Below, one piece after another: positions 1 to 8,436 of a stretch of DNA of 29,023 nucleotides. The DNA comes from an uncultured Clostridia bacterium (GTDB lineage Bacteria > Bacillota > Clostridia > TANB77 > CAG-508). The notes beneath the pieces are model-generated. The model saw nothing but the letters and a program-made list of their open reading frames with translations. It searched no databases and had not been told where the DNA came from. Numbering within the stretch: position 1 is the first letter of the stretch; every line of letters starts with the position of its first letter. The stretch lies in contig CAKPCK010000015.1 of the NCBI GenBank assembly GCA_934141555.1, positions 1-29,023 of the forward strand, read 5' to 3'. Both the position numbers and the translations under genes were made by a program.

Positions 1-77
1 GATTCGAACCCACGGTACGCTATAAACGCACGCCAATTTTCAAGACTGGTGCCATAAACCAACTCGACCACCTCTCC
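1..77 (-). tRNA. tRNA-Ser (anticodon UGA), 3' end cut by window edge
   Basis: Read on the minus strand, the 5' acceptor strand GGAGAGG starts at 77. It is followed by a serine-type D arm (GGTCGAGTTGG), an anticodon arm whose loop CTTGAAA carries UGA, a long variable arm typical of class II tRNAs, and a T arm with GGTTCGAATC. The window ends inside the T arm, so the 3' acceptor strand is missing. The long variable arm plus UGA makes serine firm. Confidence 0.93.
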
Positions 78-96
78 GTGTCTCACGACATTACTA

Positions 97-126
97 ATAT
101 TACCATATTTTCATGTCGCTTGTCAA
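97..126 (-). promoter_or_regulatory. Sigma-A promoter of the tRNA-Ser gene
   Basis: On the minus strand, TTGACA (126-121) and TAATAT (102-97) are separated by 18 nt, and the tRNA 5' end follows about 20 nt downstream. This is a good housekeeping promoter, so the tRNA is transcribed independently of parB. Confidence 0.7.
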
Positions 127-184
127 TAGTTTTAATCAATTTTTTTTAAAAGTTAAATAATATGTTTACAATTATACAAATCCT

Positions 185-1060
185 TTATTTTAATAAATCC
201 AAGATCCTCTCTAAATCTGAATTTCCATTATATTCTATAATTATTTTTCCTTTTCTTTTTCCTTGATCTAATTTTACTTTTGTTCCAAAAAATCCTTGAA
301 ATCTATCTTCAATATCATCATATAACATTTTATATTTTGGATCCAAATATTTTTCTTTTTTTGCTCTTAAGTTCTTTTGCTCTGCTTGCCTTACAGACTC
401 TCCTCTTTCTATCATTCTTACAGCCATTTCATATTGTCTTTTTTGATCTGTTATTGCTGCCAATGCTTTACAATGTCCTTCTGATAGTTTTCCCTCTTTT
501 ACAAGTTCTAATACATCTGGTGCTAAATTTAGAATTCTTACAGTATTTGATACTGCACTTCTACTCTTTCCTATTCTTTTTGAAACTTCTTCTTGCGTTA
601 GTCCATATTTATCCATTAAATTTCTAATTCCTAATGCTTTCTCATATGGATTTAAATCTTCTCTTTGAATATTTTCAATCAATGCTATCTCTCTGTTTTT
701 TTGTTCATCATCTTCTCTTATTATAGCTGGAATTTCTTCTAATCCTGCTAATTTAGCAGCTCTCCATCTTCGTTCTCCTGCAACAATTCCATAATATCCA
801 TCTTGTTTTGTTACTACTATTGGTTGAATTATTCCATATGTTTTTATTGATTCTGCTAAATCTTCTAATGCTTCTTGCTTAAATTGTTTTCTTGGTTGAT
901 CTCTATTTGGTTCAACTTCAGTTATTTTTAATGATTTTAAATTATCATTTATTTCACTTTTTTCTTCAACAACAGTTTCTTGTGGTTGTTCATTTATTGA
1001 TACTCCTCCAAAAAGAGCATCTAAACCTTTTCCTAATCCTGTTTTTTTTGGTTGTGCCAT
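185..1060 (-). CDS. parB: Chromosome-partitioning protein ParB (Spo0J)
   Basis: Centromere-binding CTPase clamp that loads at parS sites near oriC and recruits SMC/condensin; it works with ParA in origin segregation and in control of initiation. In the 291-residue product, the N-terminal KGLDALFG segment (11-18) is the ParA-stimulating tail. The CTP-binding motif GERRWRA is at 95-101 and ENIQREDLNP at 129-138. A helix-turn-helix (about 154-175, GLTQEEVSKRIGKSRSAVSN) recognises parS, and the C-terminal dimerisation tail ends in LERILDLL. The length is normal. The start is supported by AAGGAGG about 7 nt upstream. It lies 41 bp downstream of parA and is presumably co-transcribed from the parA promoter. 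Noc is a paralogue, but position directly after parA favours Spo0J/ParB. No obvious terminator follows. Confidence 0.97.
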   Translation of the reverse strand: MAQPKKTGLGKGLDALFGGVSINEQPQETVVEEKSEINDNLKSLKITEVEPNRDQPRKQFKQEALEDLAESIKTYGIIQPIVVTKQDGYYGIVAGERRWRAAKLAGLEEIPAIIREDDEQKNREIALIENIQREDLNPYEKALGIRNLMDKYGLTQEEVSKRIGKSRSAVSNTVRILNLAPDVLELVKEGKLSEGHCKALAAITDQKRQYEMAVRMIERGESVRQAEQKNLRAKKEKYLDPKYKMLYDDIEDRFQGFFGTKVKLDQGKRKGKIIIEYNGNSDLERILDLLK

Positions 1061-1101
1061 TTTATTGCCTCCTTATTGTTATGTAAACTTATTTTCCATG
1101 A

Positions 1102-1860
1102 TTAATTGTTTTTCAACAATTCTTTTGCGAATTTTTCATAAGCTTTTGCACCCTTTGATCTTGGATCATATATTGTTATTGGCATTCCATAACTAGGTGC
1201 TTCACTTAATCTAACATTTCTTGGAATAACTGTCTTATATACTTTATTTTCAAAATATTTTTTTACTTCTTTTACAACTTGATTTGAAAGATTTGTTCTT
1301 GCATCATACATTGTAAGCAAAGCTCCTTCTATTTCAAGATTTTTATTTAAATGTTTCTTGACTAAATTTACTGTATTTAATAGTTGTCCCAATCCTTCAA
1401 GTGCAAAATATTCACATTGTACTGGTATTAACACACTATCAGACGCTGTAAATGCATTTAATGTTACTAGTCCTAATGATGGTGGGCAATCAATTAATAT
1501 ATAATCATATTGATCTTTTATTTTGTCTAATTTTGTTTTTAGTCTTTGTTCTCTTGACATCATTGAAACTAATTGAACTTCTGCTCCTGCTAAACTAATA
1601 TTTGATGGACATACTTTTAAGTTTTTTATTGCTGTTTCTTGTAATGTTTCATCAAATTCTGTATCTCCAATTAATATATCATATACTGATAGTTCTACAT
1701 CTTTTGAAACACCTAGTCCACTTGTTGCATTTCCTTGTGGATCAGTATCTATTAATAAGACTTTTTTTCCTTTTTTGGCTAAAATAGTACTCAAATTAAC
1801 TGTTGTTGTTGTTTTTCCAACTCCCCCTTTTTGGTTTGCTACTGATATTATTTTTCCCAT
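1102..1860 (-). CDS. parA: ParA/Soj family chromosome-partitioning ATPase
   Basis: Deviant-Walker ATPase that binds DNA non-specifically as an ATP sandwich dimer. With ParB it controls origin segregation and, in Bacillus, DnaA activity. The 252-residue protein opens with the deviant Walker A motif NQKGGVGKTT (9-18), including the signature lysine K11. The A' motif DTDPQGNAT is at 38-46 and the Walker B region ILIDCPP at 121-127. The length is typical of Soj. The start has a GAAGGGA ribosome site. It is the first gene of the parAB unit, with its own promoter at 1917-1945 after the rsmG terminator. Near-certain. Confidence 0.97.
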   Translation of the reverse strand: MGKIISVANQKGGVGKTTTTVNLSTILAKKGKKVLLIDTDPQGNATSGLGVSKDVELSVYDILIGDTEFDETLQETAIKNLKVCPSNISLAGAEVQLVSMMSREQRLKTKLDKIKDQYDYILIDCPPSLGLVTLNAFTASDSVLIPVQCEYFALEGLGQLLNTVNLVKKHLNKNLEIEGALLTMYDARTNLSNQVVKEVKKYFENKVYKTVIPRNVRLSEAPSYGMPITIYDPRSKGAKAYEKFAKELLKNN

Positions 1861-1916
1861 TTTCTACATTTCCCTTCTTTCTTATGTCTTTCTTCAATAT
1901 TTTTTCTAGCACTATA

Positions 1917-1945
1917 ATAATATAAAAAATTTGATAATAAGTCAA
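1917..1945 (-). promoter_or_regulatory. Sigma-A promoter of parAB
   Basis: Minus strand: TTGACT (1945-1940), 17-nt spacer, TATTAT (1922-1917), about 56 bp before the parA start. It lies just downstream of the rsmG terminator, so parAB appears to be a separate transcription unit. Confidence 0.7.
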
Positions 1946-1964
1946 TGTTTTTTGTATAAATTTC

Positions 1965-1994
1965 ACAAAAAAAATTACCCCACATTTTATGTGG
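1965..1994 (-). terminator. Intrinsic terminator after rsmG
   Basis: Minus strand: CCACAT-AAA-ATGTGG hairpin (1994-1980), then GGTAA and a run of eight T. It starts about 20 bp after the rsmG stop codon and closes the mnmE-mnmG-rsmG unit. Confidence 0.75.
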
Positions 1995-2016
1995 AGCATT
2001 TATATTTTAATAAATT

Positions 2017-2739
2017 TTATTTTATTGGTTCTTTGCTTGGTGTTCCAGCTTTTCTTGGATATTTGGCTGGCGTATTTTTTATTTTTTCTATTGTTATAAT
2101 TGTTCTTCCTATATCACTTTGTGGTAAATCAAAAGTTTCTACATTTTTTATTTTTCCACCAAGAACATTTATTGCTTTTTTTGCCTGTTCAATTTCTTCT
2201 TCTGCATCTGATGCTTTCATACATACTATTTTTCCATTTACTTTTACCAATGGTATTAAATATTCTGACAATGTTGATAAATTTGCAACAGCTCTTGATG
2301 TAGAAATATCAAATTTCTCTCTATATTTCTTATTTTGTCCAAATTCTTCTGCCCTTGCATGAACTAATTCAACATTTTTTAAATTTAATTCATTTATTAC
2401 TTCTTGTAAAAAAATTAATCTCTTATTTAATGAATCAACTAAAGTAATTTTTAATGATTCATTCATTATTGCTAATGGTATACCAGGAAAGCCTGCACCT
2501 GTTCCGACATCAACAACACTTGAATTATTAGGAATATCTTTATATATTGTAAGTGAATCTATAAAATGCTTTAAAATTATCTCATTTGGTTCGATTATTG
2601 CTGTTAAATTAATTTTTTCATTCCATTCTATTAGCATATTCATATATTTATAAAACTTTGAGATTTGCTCCACAGAAAAATCAAGTCCCAAATTTTTTGA
2701 TTTTCGCATTATTTCATCATTAAACTCTTTTTTTTCCAT
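2017..2739 (-). CDS. rsmG: 16S rRNA (guanine527-N7)-methyltransferase RsmG (GidB)
   Basis: SAM-dependent enzyme that methylates N7 of G527 in 16S rRNA; loss gives low-level streptomycin resistance in other bacteria. The 240-residue protein has the family N-terminal helical region, the SAM-binding motif I VVDVGTGAGFPGIPLA at 75-90, and the family motif STSRAVANL in the second half. The length matches the usual 215-240. It lies 24 bp downstream of mnmG in the classic mnmE-mnmG-rsmG order. The start codon is preceded by a moderate AAGGAGATATAAAG site. The C-terminal tail (NTPAKYPRKAGTPSKEPIK) is the usual RsmG ending. Confidence 0.97.
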   Translation of the reverse strand: MEKKEFNDEIMRKSKNLGLDFSVEQISKFYKYMNMLIEWNEKINLTAIIEPNEIILKHFIDSLTIYKDIPNNSSVVDVGTGAGFPGIPLAIMNESLKITLVDSLNKRLIFLQEVINELNLKNVELVHARAEEFGQNKKYREKFDISTSRAVANLSTLSEYLIPLVKVNGKIVCMKASDAEEEIEQAKKAINVLGGKIKNVETFDLPQSDIGRTIITIEKIKNTPAKYPRKAGTPSKEPIK

Positions 2740-2763
2740 ATTTTCTCTTTATATCTCCTTTTT

Positions 2764-4641
2764 TCATTTTTTTGGTTTAATTGTTTGTAAATAAACTAGT
2801 AAAACAGATATATCTGCTGGTGAAACTCCTGAAATTCTAGAAGCTTGTCCTATTGAATGTGGTCTATGTTTATTTAATTTTTGTCTTGCCTCTAAGCAAA
2901 TACCTTTAACATCATCATAATTTATATCATCTGGTATTAATTTTTTCTCCATTTTCTTAAATTTTTCAACTTGCATTTCTTGTAATTTAATATATCCATC
3001 ATATTTCACTTGAATTTCAACTTCTTCTTTAACTTGTTCTGGTAATTCAGGTCTATTTTCATCAATTACTGCAAGTGAAGCATATGTTATTTCTGTTCTT
3101 TTTAATAATTCAGCTAACTTTGATCCTGTTGTAAGTTCTGATGTTCCTTGTTCTTTCAAATAATTATTTACTTTTTCTGTTGGTTTTACTATTGTTTTTT
3201 GCAATCTTTCCTTTTCTTTTTCTATTAATTCTTTCTTTTCAATAAATTTTTTATATCTTTCATCAGAAATTAGTCCAATTTCATTTCCTTTTTCAGTTAA
3301 ACGCAAATCTGCATTGTCTTGTCTCAATAATAATCTGTATTCAGCTCTTGATGTCATCATTCTATATGGTTCATTTGTTCCCTTTGTAACAATATCATCT
3401 ATTAATACTCCAATATATGCCTCTGTTCTATCTAAAATTAATGGTTCTTTACCCTTAATTTTCTGTGAAGCATTTATTCCTGCAATTAACCCTTGACAAG
3501 CAGCTTCTTCATATCCAGAAGTTCCATTAGTTTGTCCAGCAAAGAATAAACCATCAATTGTTTTATATTCTAATGATAATTTTAAATCTGCTGGATCTAT
3601 ACAATCATATTCAATTGCATATGCAGGTCTTGTAAATTCACAATGCTCTAGTCCTGGTATTGTTCTATACATTGCAATTTGAACATCTTCTGGTAATGAT
3701 GAACTCATCCCTTGTATATACATTTCATCTGTGTCTATACCAATTGGCTCTACAAATATTTGATGTCTTTCTTTATCTGCAAATCTAACAACTTTATCTT
3801 CTATTGATGGACAATATCTTGGGCCTGTCCCCTCTATTACACCTGCATATAAAGGTGATCTATGTAAATTTTCTCTAATAATTTTATGTGTTTCTGCGTT
3901 TGTATATGTTAAATAACAATCAACCTGATCAAAATCTACTGTTTTATCTTCAAATGAAAATGGTATAATTCCATTTTCACCTTTTTGGACTTCCATTTTT
4001 GAAAAATCTATACTTTTTCTATTTATTCTTGCTGGTGTTCCTGTTTTAAATCTTACCAATTTTACACCATTATTTTTCAAAGATTCAGAAAGTTTATTAG
4101 CTGGAAATACACCATCTGGGCCACTTTCCTTTGAATATTCTCCAATAAATATTTTCCCTCTAAGATATGTTCCACTTGCAACAATTAATGTTTTTACATT
4201 ATAAATTGCTCCAATATCTGTTTCTATTGATTTAATTTTATTGTTTTCTATTTTTATGTCAACTATTTCTGCTTGTTTTATGTCTAAATTCTCTTGTTTT
4301 TCTAAAGTATGCTTCATTTCCATTTGATATCTTTTTCTATCAGCCTGTGCCCTCAAAGAGTAGACTGCTGGCCCTTTTGAAGTATTTAACATTTTTATTT
4401 GTATCATTGTTTTATCTATATTTCTAGCCATTTCTCCACCAAGAGCATCTATTTCTCTTACCAAATGTCCCTTTGAACTTCCTCCAATATGTGGATTACA
4501 TGGCATATTAGCTACTGCCTCTAAGCTTATTGAAAATACTACTGTTTTCATCCCTAATCTAGCTGCTGCAAGTGCTGCCTCACATCCAGCATGTCCAGCT
4601 CCAATTACAGCAACATCATAATCTCCTGCATAATAACTCAT
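2764..4641 (-). CDS. mnmG: tRNA uridine-5-carboxymethylaminomethyl modification enzyme MnmG (GidA)
   Basis: FAD-dependent partner of MnmE that installs the (carboxymethyl)aminomethyl group at C5 of wobble U34 in tRNAs. The dinucleotide-binding motif GAGHAGCE is near residues 14-21. It is followed by the family segments GGSSKGHLVREIDALGGEM, ASGTYLRG and FKTGTPAR, and the C-terminal helical domain (RPHSIGQASRISGVSPADI) contacts MnmE and tRNA. The frame is open to 4674, but the ATG at 4641 (MSYYAGDYDV) has AAAGGAG at good spacing while the upstream one does not. I therefore start at 4641, giving 625 residues, the usual MnmG length. It lies 17 bp downstream of mnmE, in one operon. Confidence 0.97.
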   Translation of the reverse strand: MSYYAGDYDVAVIGAGHAGCEAALAAARLGMKTVVFSISLEAVANMPCNPHIGGSSKGHLVREIDALGGEMARNIDKTMIQIKMLNTSKGPAVYSLRAQADRKRYQMEMKHTLEKQENLDIKQAEIVDIKIENNKIKSIETDIGAIYNVKTLIVASGTYLRGKIFIGEYSKESGPDGVFPANKLSESLKNNGVKLVRFKTGTPARINRKSIDFSKMEVQKGENGIIPFSFEDKTVDFDQVDCYLTYTNAETHKIIRENLHRSPLYAGVIEGTGPRYCPSIEDKVVRFADKERHQIFVEPIGIDTDEMYIQGMSSSLPEDVQIAMYRTIPGLEHCEFTRPAYAIEYDCIDPADLKLSLEYKTIDGLFFAGQTNGTSGYEEAACQGLIAGINASQKIKGKEPLILDRTEAYIGVLIDDIVTKGTNEPYRMMTSRAEYRLLLRQDNADLRLTEKGNEIGLISDERYKKFIEKKELIEKEKERLQKTIVKPTEKVNNYLKEQGTSELTTGSKLAELLKRTEITYASLAVIDENRPELPEQVKEEVEIQVKYDGYIKLQEMQVEKFKKMEKKLIPDDINYDDVKGICLEARQKLNKHRPHSIGQASRISGVSPADISVLLVYLQTIKPKK

Positions 4642-4658
4642 TTTTCTTCTCCTTTCCC

Positions 4659-6029
4659 TTACTTTCCTAAACAAAATTTAGAAAAAATCTCATTTATTAT
4701 ATCTTCAGTTACACAATCTCCCGTTATTTCTCCTAAATCGTCTAAAATCTGTTTTATATATATAGTAATGATATCTATAGGCATTCCATTTAAAAGTGCC
4801 TCATTTGCCATTTTTACGTTTTGAATTGCTTTTTCAATTATATTTTTGTGTCTTACATTTGTTATTAATAATTCGCTATCTAAATTTATTTCATTTAGAT
4901 TAAACATTTCTGTTATTTTATTATATAATTCTTCTAATCCTGTTTTATTTAATGCTGAAATTTTTAATACATTTTTTGATGCAGTTTTTATTTTTTCATT
5001 ATTTTCATCAATAACATTTTTTAAATCATTTTTATTTAATAATATTATTGATTTTTTATTTTTAATTAATTTTAATATTTCATAATCTTCTTCGTCTAAT
5101 TCTTTTGAACTATCAAATATTGCAATAATTAAATCTGCATCATTTGCTTCTTCTATTGATTTTTGAATTCCTATTTTTTCCACTGAATCCTTTGCTTCCC
5201 TAATTCCGGCTGTATCTATAAGCTTTAAAGCAATTCCATTTATTGTAACATATTCTTCTATAGTATCTCTTGTCGTACCTGCTATATCTGTTACAATTGC
5301 TCTATCCTCTTTTAAAATAGCATTTAATAAAGATGATTTTCCGGCATTTGGTTTACCAATTATCGCTGTTTTTATACCATCTTTAATTATTTTACCATTA
5401 TCAAATGATTTTTCCAATTTATTTAATTTATTTTCTACTTTATTTAACATATTTTTTAATTCATTCTCTTGAACCTCTGGAGTATCATATTCTGGATAAT
5501 CAATTGTTACTTCTATATTTACTAAAACATCTAAAATATCTTGTTTTATTTGATTTATTTCAGCTGATAAAAAACCTTCTAACTGCTTAATTCCACTTTT
5601 TGCTTCTCTTTCTGATTTTGCATTTATAACATCAATTACTGATTCTGCTTGTGCTAGATCAATTCTTCCATTTAAAAATGCTCTTTTGGTAAATTCTCCT
5701 GGACCAGCCATTTCAGCTCCATTAGCCAAGCATAATTCTAATATCTTTTTTACAACAATATTTCCGCCATGTGCATTTATTTCACACATATTTTCTGTTG
5801 TATAACTTTTTGGAGCTTTAAAATATGATACTAAAACTTCATCAATTATTTTATTATTTTCAACGATATTTCCATATTTTATTGAATATCCTTTTATTTC
5901 AGATATATCTTGTTTTGTTTTAGGAATAAATATTTTATCTAATATTTCAAATGTTTTTTCTCCACTCATTCTTACTATTCCTATTCCACCAATACCTGGG
6001 GCTGTGGCAATTCCAACTATTGTACTCAT
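4659..6029 (-). CDS. mnmE: tRNA modification GTPase MnmE (TrmE)
   Basis: GTPase that forms a complex with MnmG and uses a formyl-tetrahydrofolate derivative to modify U34 of tRNAs. The N-terminal tetrahydrofolate-binding domain begins STIVGIATAPG. The inserted G domain carries the P-loop GKPNAGKS, switch region DIAGTTRDT, DTAGIRE and NKNDL. The C-terminal helical domain ends in the catalytic CLGK motif (Cys four residues from the end). Two adjacent ATGs (6032 and 6029) exist; AAGGAG is 4 nt from the first and 7 nt from the second, so I prefer 6029 (456 residues). It is the first gene of the mnmE-mnmG-rsmG operon. Confidence 0.97.
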   Translation of the reverse strand: MSTIVGIATAPGIGGIGIVRMSGEKTFEILDKIFIPKTKQDISEIKGYSIKYGNIVENNKIIDEVLVSYFKAPKSYTTENMCEINAHGGNIVVKKILELCLANGAEMAGPGEFTKRAFLNGRIDLAQAESVIDVINAKSEREAKSGIKQLEGFLSAEINQIKQDILDVLVNIEVTIDYPEYDTPEVQENELKNMLNKVENKLNKLEKSFDNGKIIKDGIKTAIIGKPNAGKSSLLNAILKEDRAIVTDIAGTTRDTIEEYVTINGIALKLIDTAGIREAKDSVEKIGIQKSIEEANDADLIIAIFDSSKELDEEDYEILKLIKNKKSIILLNKNDLKNVIDENNEKIKTASKNVLKISALNKTGLEELYNKITEMFNLNEINLDSELLITNVRHKNIIEKAIQNVKMANEALLNGMPIDIITIYIKQILDDLGEITGDCVTEDIINEIFSKFCLGK

Positions 6030-6052
6030 CATTTTTCTCCTTTCAATTTTTC

Positions 6053-6081
6053 ATTATATAAATAAAAAAGTCAAAATTCTA
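6053..6081 (-). promoter_or_regulatory. Possible mnmE promoter
   Basis: A perfect TATAAT (6058-6053, minus strand) lies about 24 bp before mnmE, with a weak TAGAAT 17 nt upstream as the only -35 candidate. It overlaps the jag terminator, so the assignment is tentative. Confidence 0.35.
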
Positions 6082-6117
6082 AATTTAATCTTTTGATTAA
6101 AATCTGAACTTTGACTT
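6061..6117 (-). terminator. Intrinsic terminator after jag
   Basis: A long imperfect hairpin has outer arms AAGTCAAA/TTTGACTT (6068-6075 and 6110-6117), an inner arm TTTAATC/GATTAAA and a 4-nt loop. On the minus strand it is followed directly by a T-rich tract. It separates the rpmH-jag unit from mnmE. Confidence 0.75.
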
Positions 6118-6132
6118 CCGATTTTTATTTAA

Positions 6133-6804
6133 TTATTTTTTTGTTATTACAATTCTTCTTTTTGGCTCTTGTCCAATACTTCTTGTTTCCACATTAGGAT
6201 TATCTTGTAAAACACTATGTATGATTTTTCTTTCATATGCTTTCATTGGTTCAAGCGTTATCATTTTACCAGTTCTTTCAACTATTGAAGCTTTTTTCTT
6301 TGCTACCTCTTCTAATGTTTCAACTCTTTTTTGTTTATAATTTTCTATATCTAATCTAACAACAACTCTATTTTCTGATTTTTTATTTGCTATTGCTTTT
6401 AATATATTTTCTATAGAATATAATGTTTCTCCCCTATATCCTATTAAATTTCCAATATTTTCTCCATTAATAGAAATATATAAACATTTATCTTTTATTT
6501 CAACTGTAGCCCTAGCTTCTGGAGATATTTTATTTAAAAATTCATTTAAAAATTCTTCAACATCTTTTTTGGCAATATTTAGTTCTTCCTCTGTTGTTTC
6601 AATCTCTATTTCTTCAGGCTTTCTAGCTTCTATTTCTTTTATTTCTACTCTAACTATTTTAGGTGCTAAAATATCAAAAAAACTTTTTTTATTTTCTTCT
6701 AACACTTTAATTTCACACAATTCTTTAGGTAATTTTATTTCTTTTAATCCTTTTTCAATTGCCTCTTGTGTCGTTTTTCCTTCTGAAATTACACTTTTTG
6801 CCAT
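6133..6804 (-). CDS. jag: RNA-binding protein Jag/KhpB (Jag-N, KH and R3H domains)
   Basis: KH/R3H RNA-binding protein that pairs with KhpA in Firmicutes and affects cell division and elongation. The 223-residue product has three parts: a Jag-N domain (1-50, with the SFFDILAP turn), a KH domain (about 85-150, with the GxxG-type loop IGYRGETL), and an R3H domain near the C-terminus (R175 region, ending NPNVETRSIGQEPKRRIVI). It lies 2 bp after the yidC stop with an AGGAGG site inside the yidC end, so translation is probably coupled. Canonical neighbour of yidC. Confidence 0.95.
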   Translation of the reverse strand: MAKSVISEGKTTQEAIEKGLKEIKLPKELCEIKVLEENKKSFFDILAPKIVRVEIKEIEARKPEEIEIETTEEELNIAKKDVEEFLNEFLNKISPEARATVEIKDKCLYISINGENIGNLIGYRGETLYSIENILKAIANKKSENRVVVRLDIENYKQKRVETLEEVAKKKASIVERTGKMITLEPMKAYERKIIHSVLQDNPNVETRSIGQEPKRRIVITKK

Positions 6805-6806
6805 AG

Positions 6807-7757
6807 CTATTCCTCCTCATCTTTTAACATTTTGTTTAAAGCTAATCTCTCTATTATCATTAAAAGACTGTTCATTAACCAATATAAAGCAAGTCCTAAT
6901 GGTGCAATTAATGCAACTGCTAAATACATAACAGGAAACATAAAATTCATATTTTTATTCATTTGAGCCATTGGATCAAATTCATCTTCTGAATTCTTTT
7001 CTTCTCCTTCTTTTTTCTTAGGAGTTGGATTTGTTATTCTTAATGAAATTATAGCAACTAATACATATAATACTGGAATTATATATGCTTTCCAATCACC
7101 ACTTCTTGTTGGGATTTGAGCTAAATTTAATCCTAAGAAATTCATATTTATATCTAAAGAATTTAATTCTTCATCATTTATTTCAGCTAAATCTGTTTTT
7201 TCTGAATTATTATCTTCTTCATTATTTTCTGAATTTTCTTCAATATTCTCTGTATTATTTTCTTTATTCTCTGTATTATTTTCTTTTAATTTCTTTATAT
7301 TGTCTAATTCTCTAATAACTTCTATTTCTGGATATGCACTATCTGTACTTAAATCATTTTCTTTAATTATTTTTGTATATTTATTAATAACATTAGCATC
7401 TACTTTTTTCATATATGTTAATGGTGATCTAACAAGATAGAATACAGCAAATAATAGTATTATCTGAACTATTCCACTTAAACATCCACTAAATGGACTC
7501 ATATTTTCTGTTTTGTATAATTCCATTGTTGCTCTATTTAGATTTTCTGGATCATTTTTATATTTGAATTGTATTTCTTTTAGTTTATTTTGTATTTTTG
7601 TAGTTTTTTTCATTGTTTTTTGCTGTTTTATTGATAATGGTAATAATATTATTTTTATTAAAATTGAAAAAATAATTATTGCCAGACCGTAATTATTAAC
7701 TATATTATAAATAAAATTCAAAATATATCCAAATAAATTTGCAAATGGTGCTATCAT
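6807..7757 (-). CDS. yidC: Membrane protein insertase YidC/OxaI/SpoIIIJ
   Basis: Inserts and folds membrane proteins alone or with SecYEG. The 316-residue polytopic protein has a first core helix at 25-41, a cytosolic helical hairpin (43-80), a second helix about 93-110, two central helices about 225-241 and a C-terminal pair about 272-305. The conserved basic residue of the hydrophilic groove in the first core helix is Lys35 here, where many homologues have Arg. There is no lipobox. The loop after the second helix carries a low-complexity Asn/Glu insert (159-190) built from a 7-residue tandem repeat, KENNTEN. It lies 12 bp after yidD, with AAGGGG as ribosome site. Confidence 0.95.
   Translation of the reverse strand: MIAPFANLFGYILNFIYNIVNNYGLAIIIFSILIKIILLPLSIKQQKTMKKTTKIQNKLKEIQFKYKNDPENLNRATMELYKTENMSPFSGCLSGIVQIILLFAVFYLVRSPLTYMKKVDANVINKYTKIIKENDLSTDSAYPEIEVIRELDNIKKLKENNTENKENNTENIEENSENNEEDNNSEKTDLAEINDEELNSLDINMNFLGLNLAQIPTRSGDWKAYIIPVLYVLVAIISLRITNPTPKKKEGEEKNSEDEFDPMAQMNKNMNFMFPVMYLAVALIAPLGLALYWLMNSLLMIIERLALNKMLKDEEE
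7245..7286 (-). repeat. In-frame 21-bp tandem duplication inside yidC
   Basis: Two identical 21-bp units (7245-7265 and 7266-7286) encode KENNTEN twice, within the extracellular loop insert of YidC. Being a multiple of three, copy-number change would keep the frame. Confidence 0.85.
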
Positions 7758-7769
7758 ATCTGCCCCTTT

Positions 7770-7988
7770 CTATTTTAATGGGTCATATCCTCCCTTTGAG
7801 AAAGGATTACACTTTAAAATTCTTTTTCCTCCTAACATACATCCTTTTAACACACCATATTTTTCAATGGCTTGTTTTGTATATTCTGAACATGTTGGGT
7901 AATATTTGCATCTTATATTTTTGGCTACAAAAAATTTTGAGATATGTTTTTGATACCATTCAATTAAATATATACATATTTTTTTCAT
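7770..7988 (-). CDS. yidD: Membrane protein insertion efficiency factor YidD
   Basis: Small membrane-associated protein that assists YidC-dependent insertion. The 72-residue product carries the family hallmarks: an amphipathic N-terminus (IYLIEWYQKHIS), the motif CKYYPTCSEYTKQAIEKYG with Cys27 and Cys33, further cysteines at 50 and 60, and the ending CNPFSKGGYDPLK. It lies between rnpA and yidC in the conserved order; ribosome site GAGGGAG. Confidence 0.95.
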   Translation of the reverse strand: MKKICIYLIEWYQKHISKFFVAKNIRCKYYPTCSEYTKQAIEKYGVLKGCMLGGKRILKCNPFSKGGYDPLK

Positions 7989-8006
7989 AGTAAATACTCC
8001 CTCTAA

Positions 8007-8348
8007 TTAAGAAATAATATTTGCTTTTTTAAAAGTATTTTCCATTTCGTTTAATATATCTATATATTTCATATCATTTATATCTATATCTTTTTTCAAC
8101 AAAACAACTATACTATAGCCATTTTTTATTCTTTCCTCTAAATTTTTATAAGCTTCTCTTATAAGTCTTTTTGCTTTATTTCTTTGGAAAGCTTTTCCAT
8201 TTTTTGTACTAACTGCTATACCTAGTGTTTTGAAATTTTTTCCATTTTTTAATATTACAATTTTTAGTTGTTTACCTATGTAGAAACGACCTTTTGTTAG
8301 AACTATTTTAAATTCATAGTTTTTCTTTAACATTACTGTCTGCTTCAT
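8007..8348 (-). CDS. rnpA: Ribonuclease P protein component RnpA
   Basis: Basic protein subunit of RNase P, which removes 5' leaders from tRNA precursors. The 113-residue length is typical, and the RNR signature appears as RNKAKRLIREAY near residues 56-67, followed by the C-terminal helix. The start has an AAAGGGA site. It lies downstream of rpmH, with a hairpin between them. Confidence 0.95.
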   Translation of the reverse strand: MKQTVMLKKNYEFKIVLTKGRFYIGKQLKIVILKNGKNFKTLGIAVSTKNGKAFQRNKAKRLIREAYKNLEERIKNGYSIVVLLKKDIDINDMKYIDILNEMENTFKKANIIS

Positions 8349-8393
8349 TTTCTAACATCCCTTTCGTTACTTTTAAGGTACAATTACTTTTAA

Positions 8394-8416
8394 ATTCTAG
8401 GAATCTTTCCTAGAAT
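8394..8416 (-). terminator. Perfect hairpin between rpmH and rnpA
   Basis: ATTCTAGGAA and TTCCTAGAAT form a perfect 10-bp stem with a 3-nt loop. The T-tract on the minus strand is short, so it may be a partial terminator or an RNA-processing/stability hairpin that makes rpmH more abundant than rnpA. The hairpin is seen; its role is inferred. Confidence 0.55.
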
Positions 8417-8436
8417 CTAAAACATTGCTAATTTAA

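Noticed and set aside
280..627. Open frames antisense to parB, parA, mnmG, mnmE and other genes on the opposite strand
   Set aside because: They translate to Leu/Phe/Ile-rich strings with no ribosome site and lie fully inside strongly conserved genes; they arise from the A/T-rich codon use.
1796..1999. 67-residue minus-strand frame across the parA leader
   Set aside because: It spans the rsmG terminator and parA promoter and overlaps the parA start out of frame; no ribosome site.
4642..4674. N-terminal extension of MnmG (MFRKVRERRRK)
   Set aside because: It overlaps the end of mnmE, lacks a ribosome site, and the family starts at the internal ATG, which has AAAGGAG.
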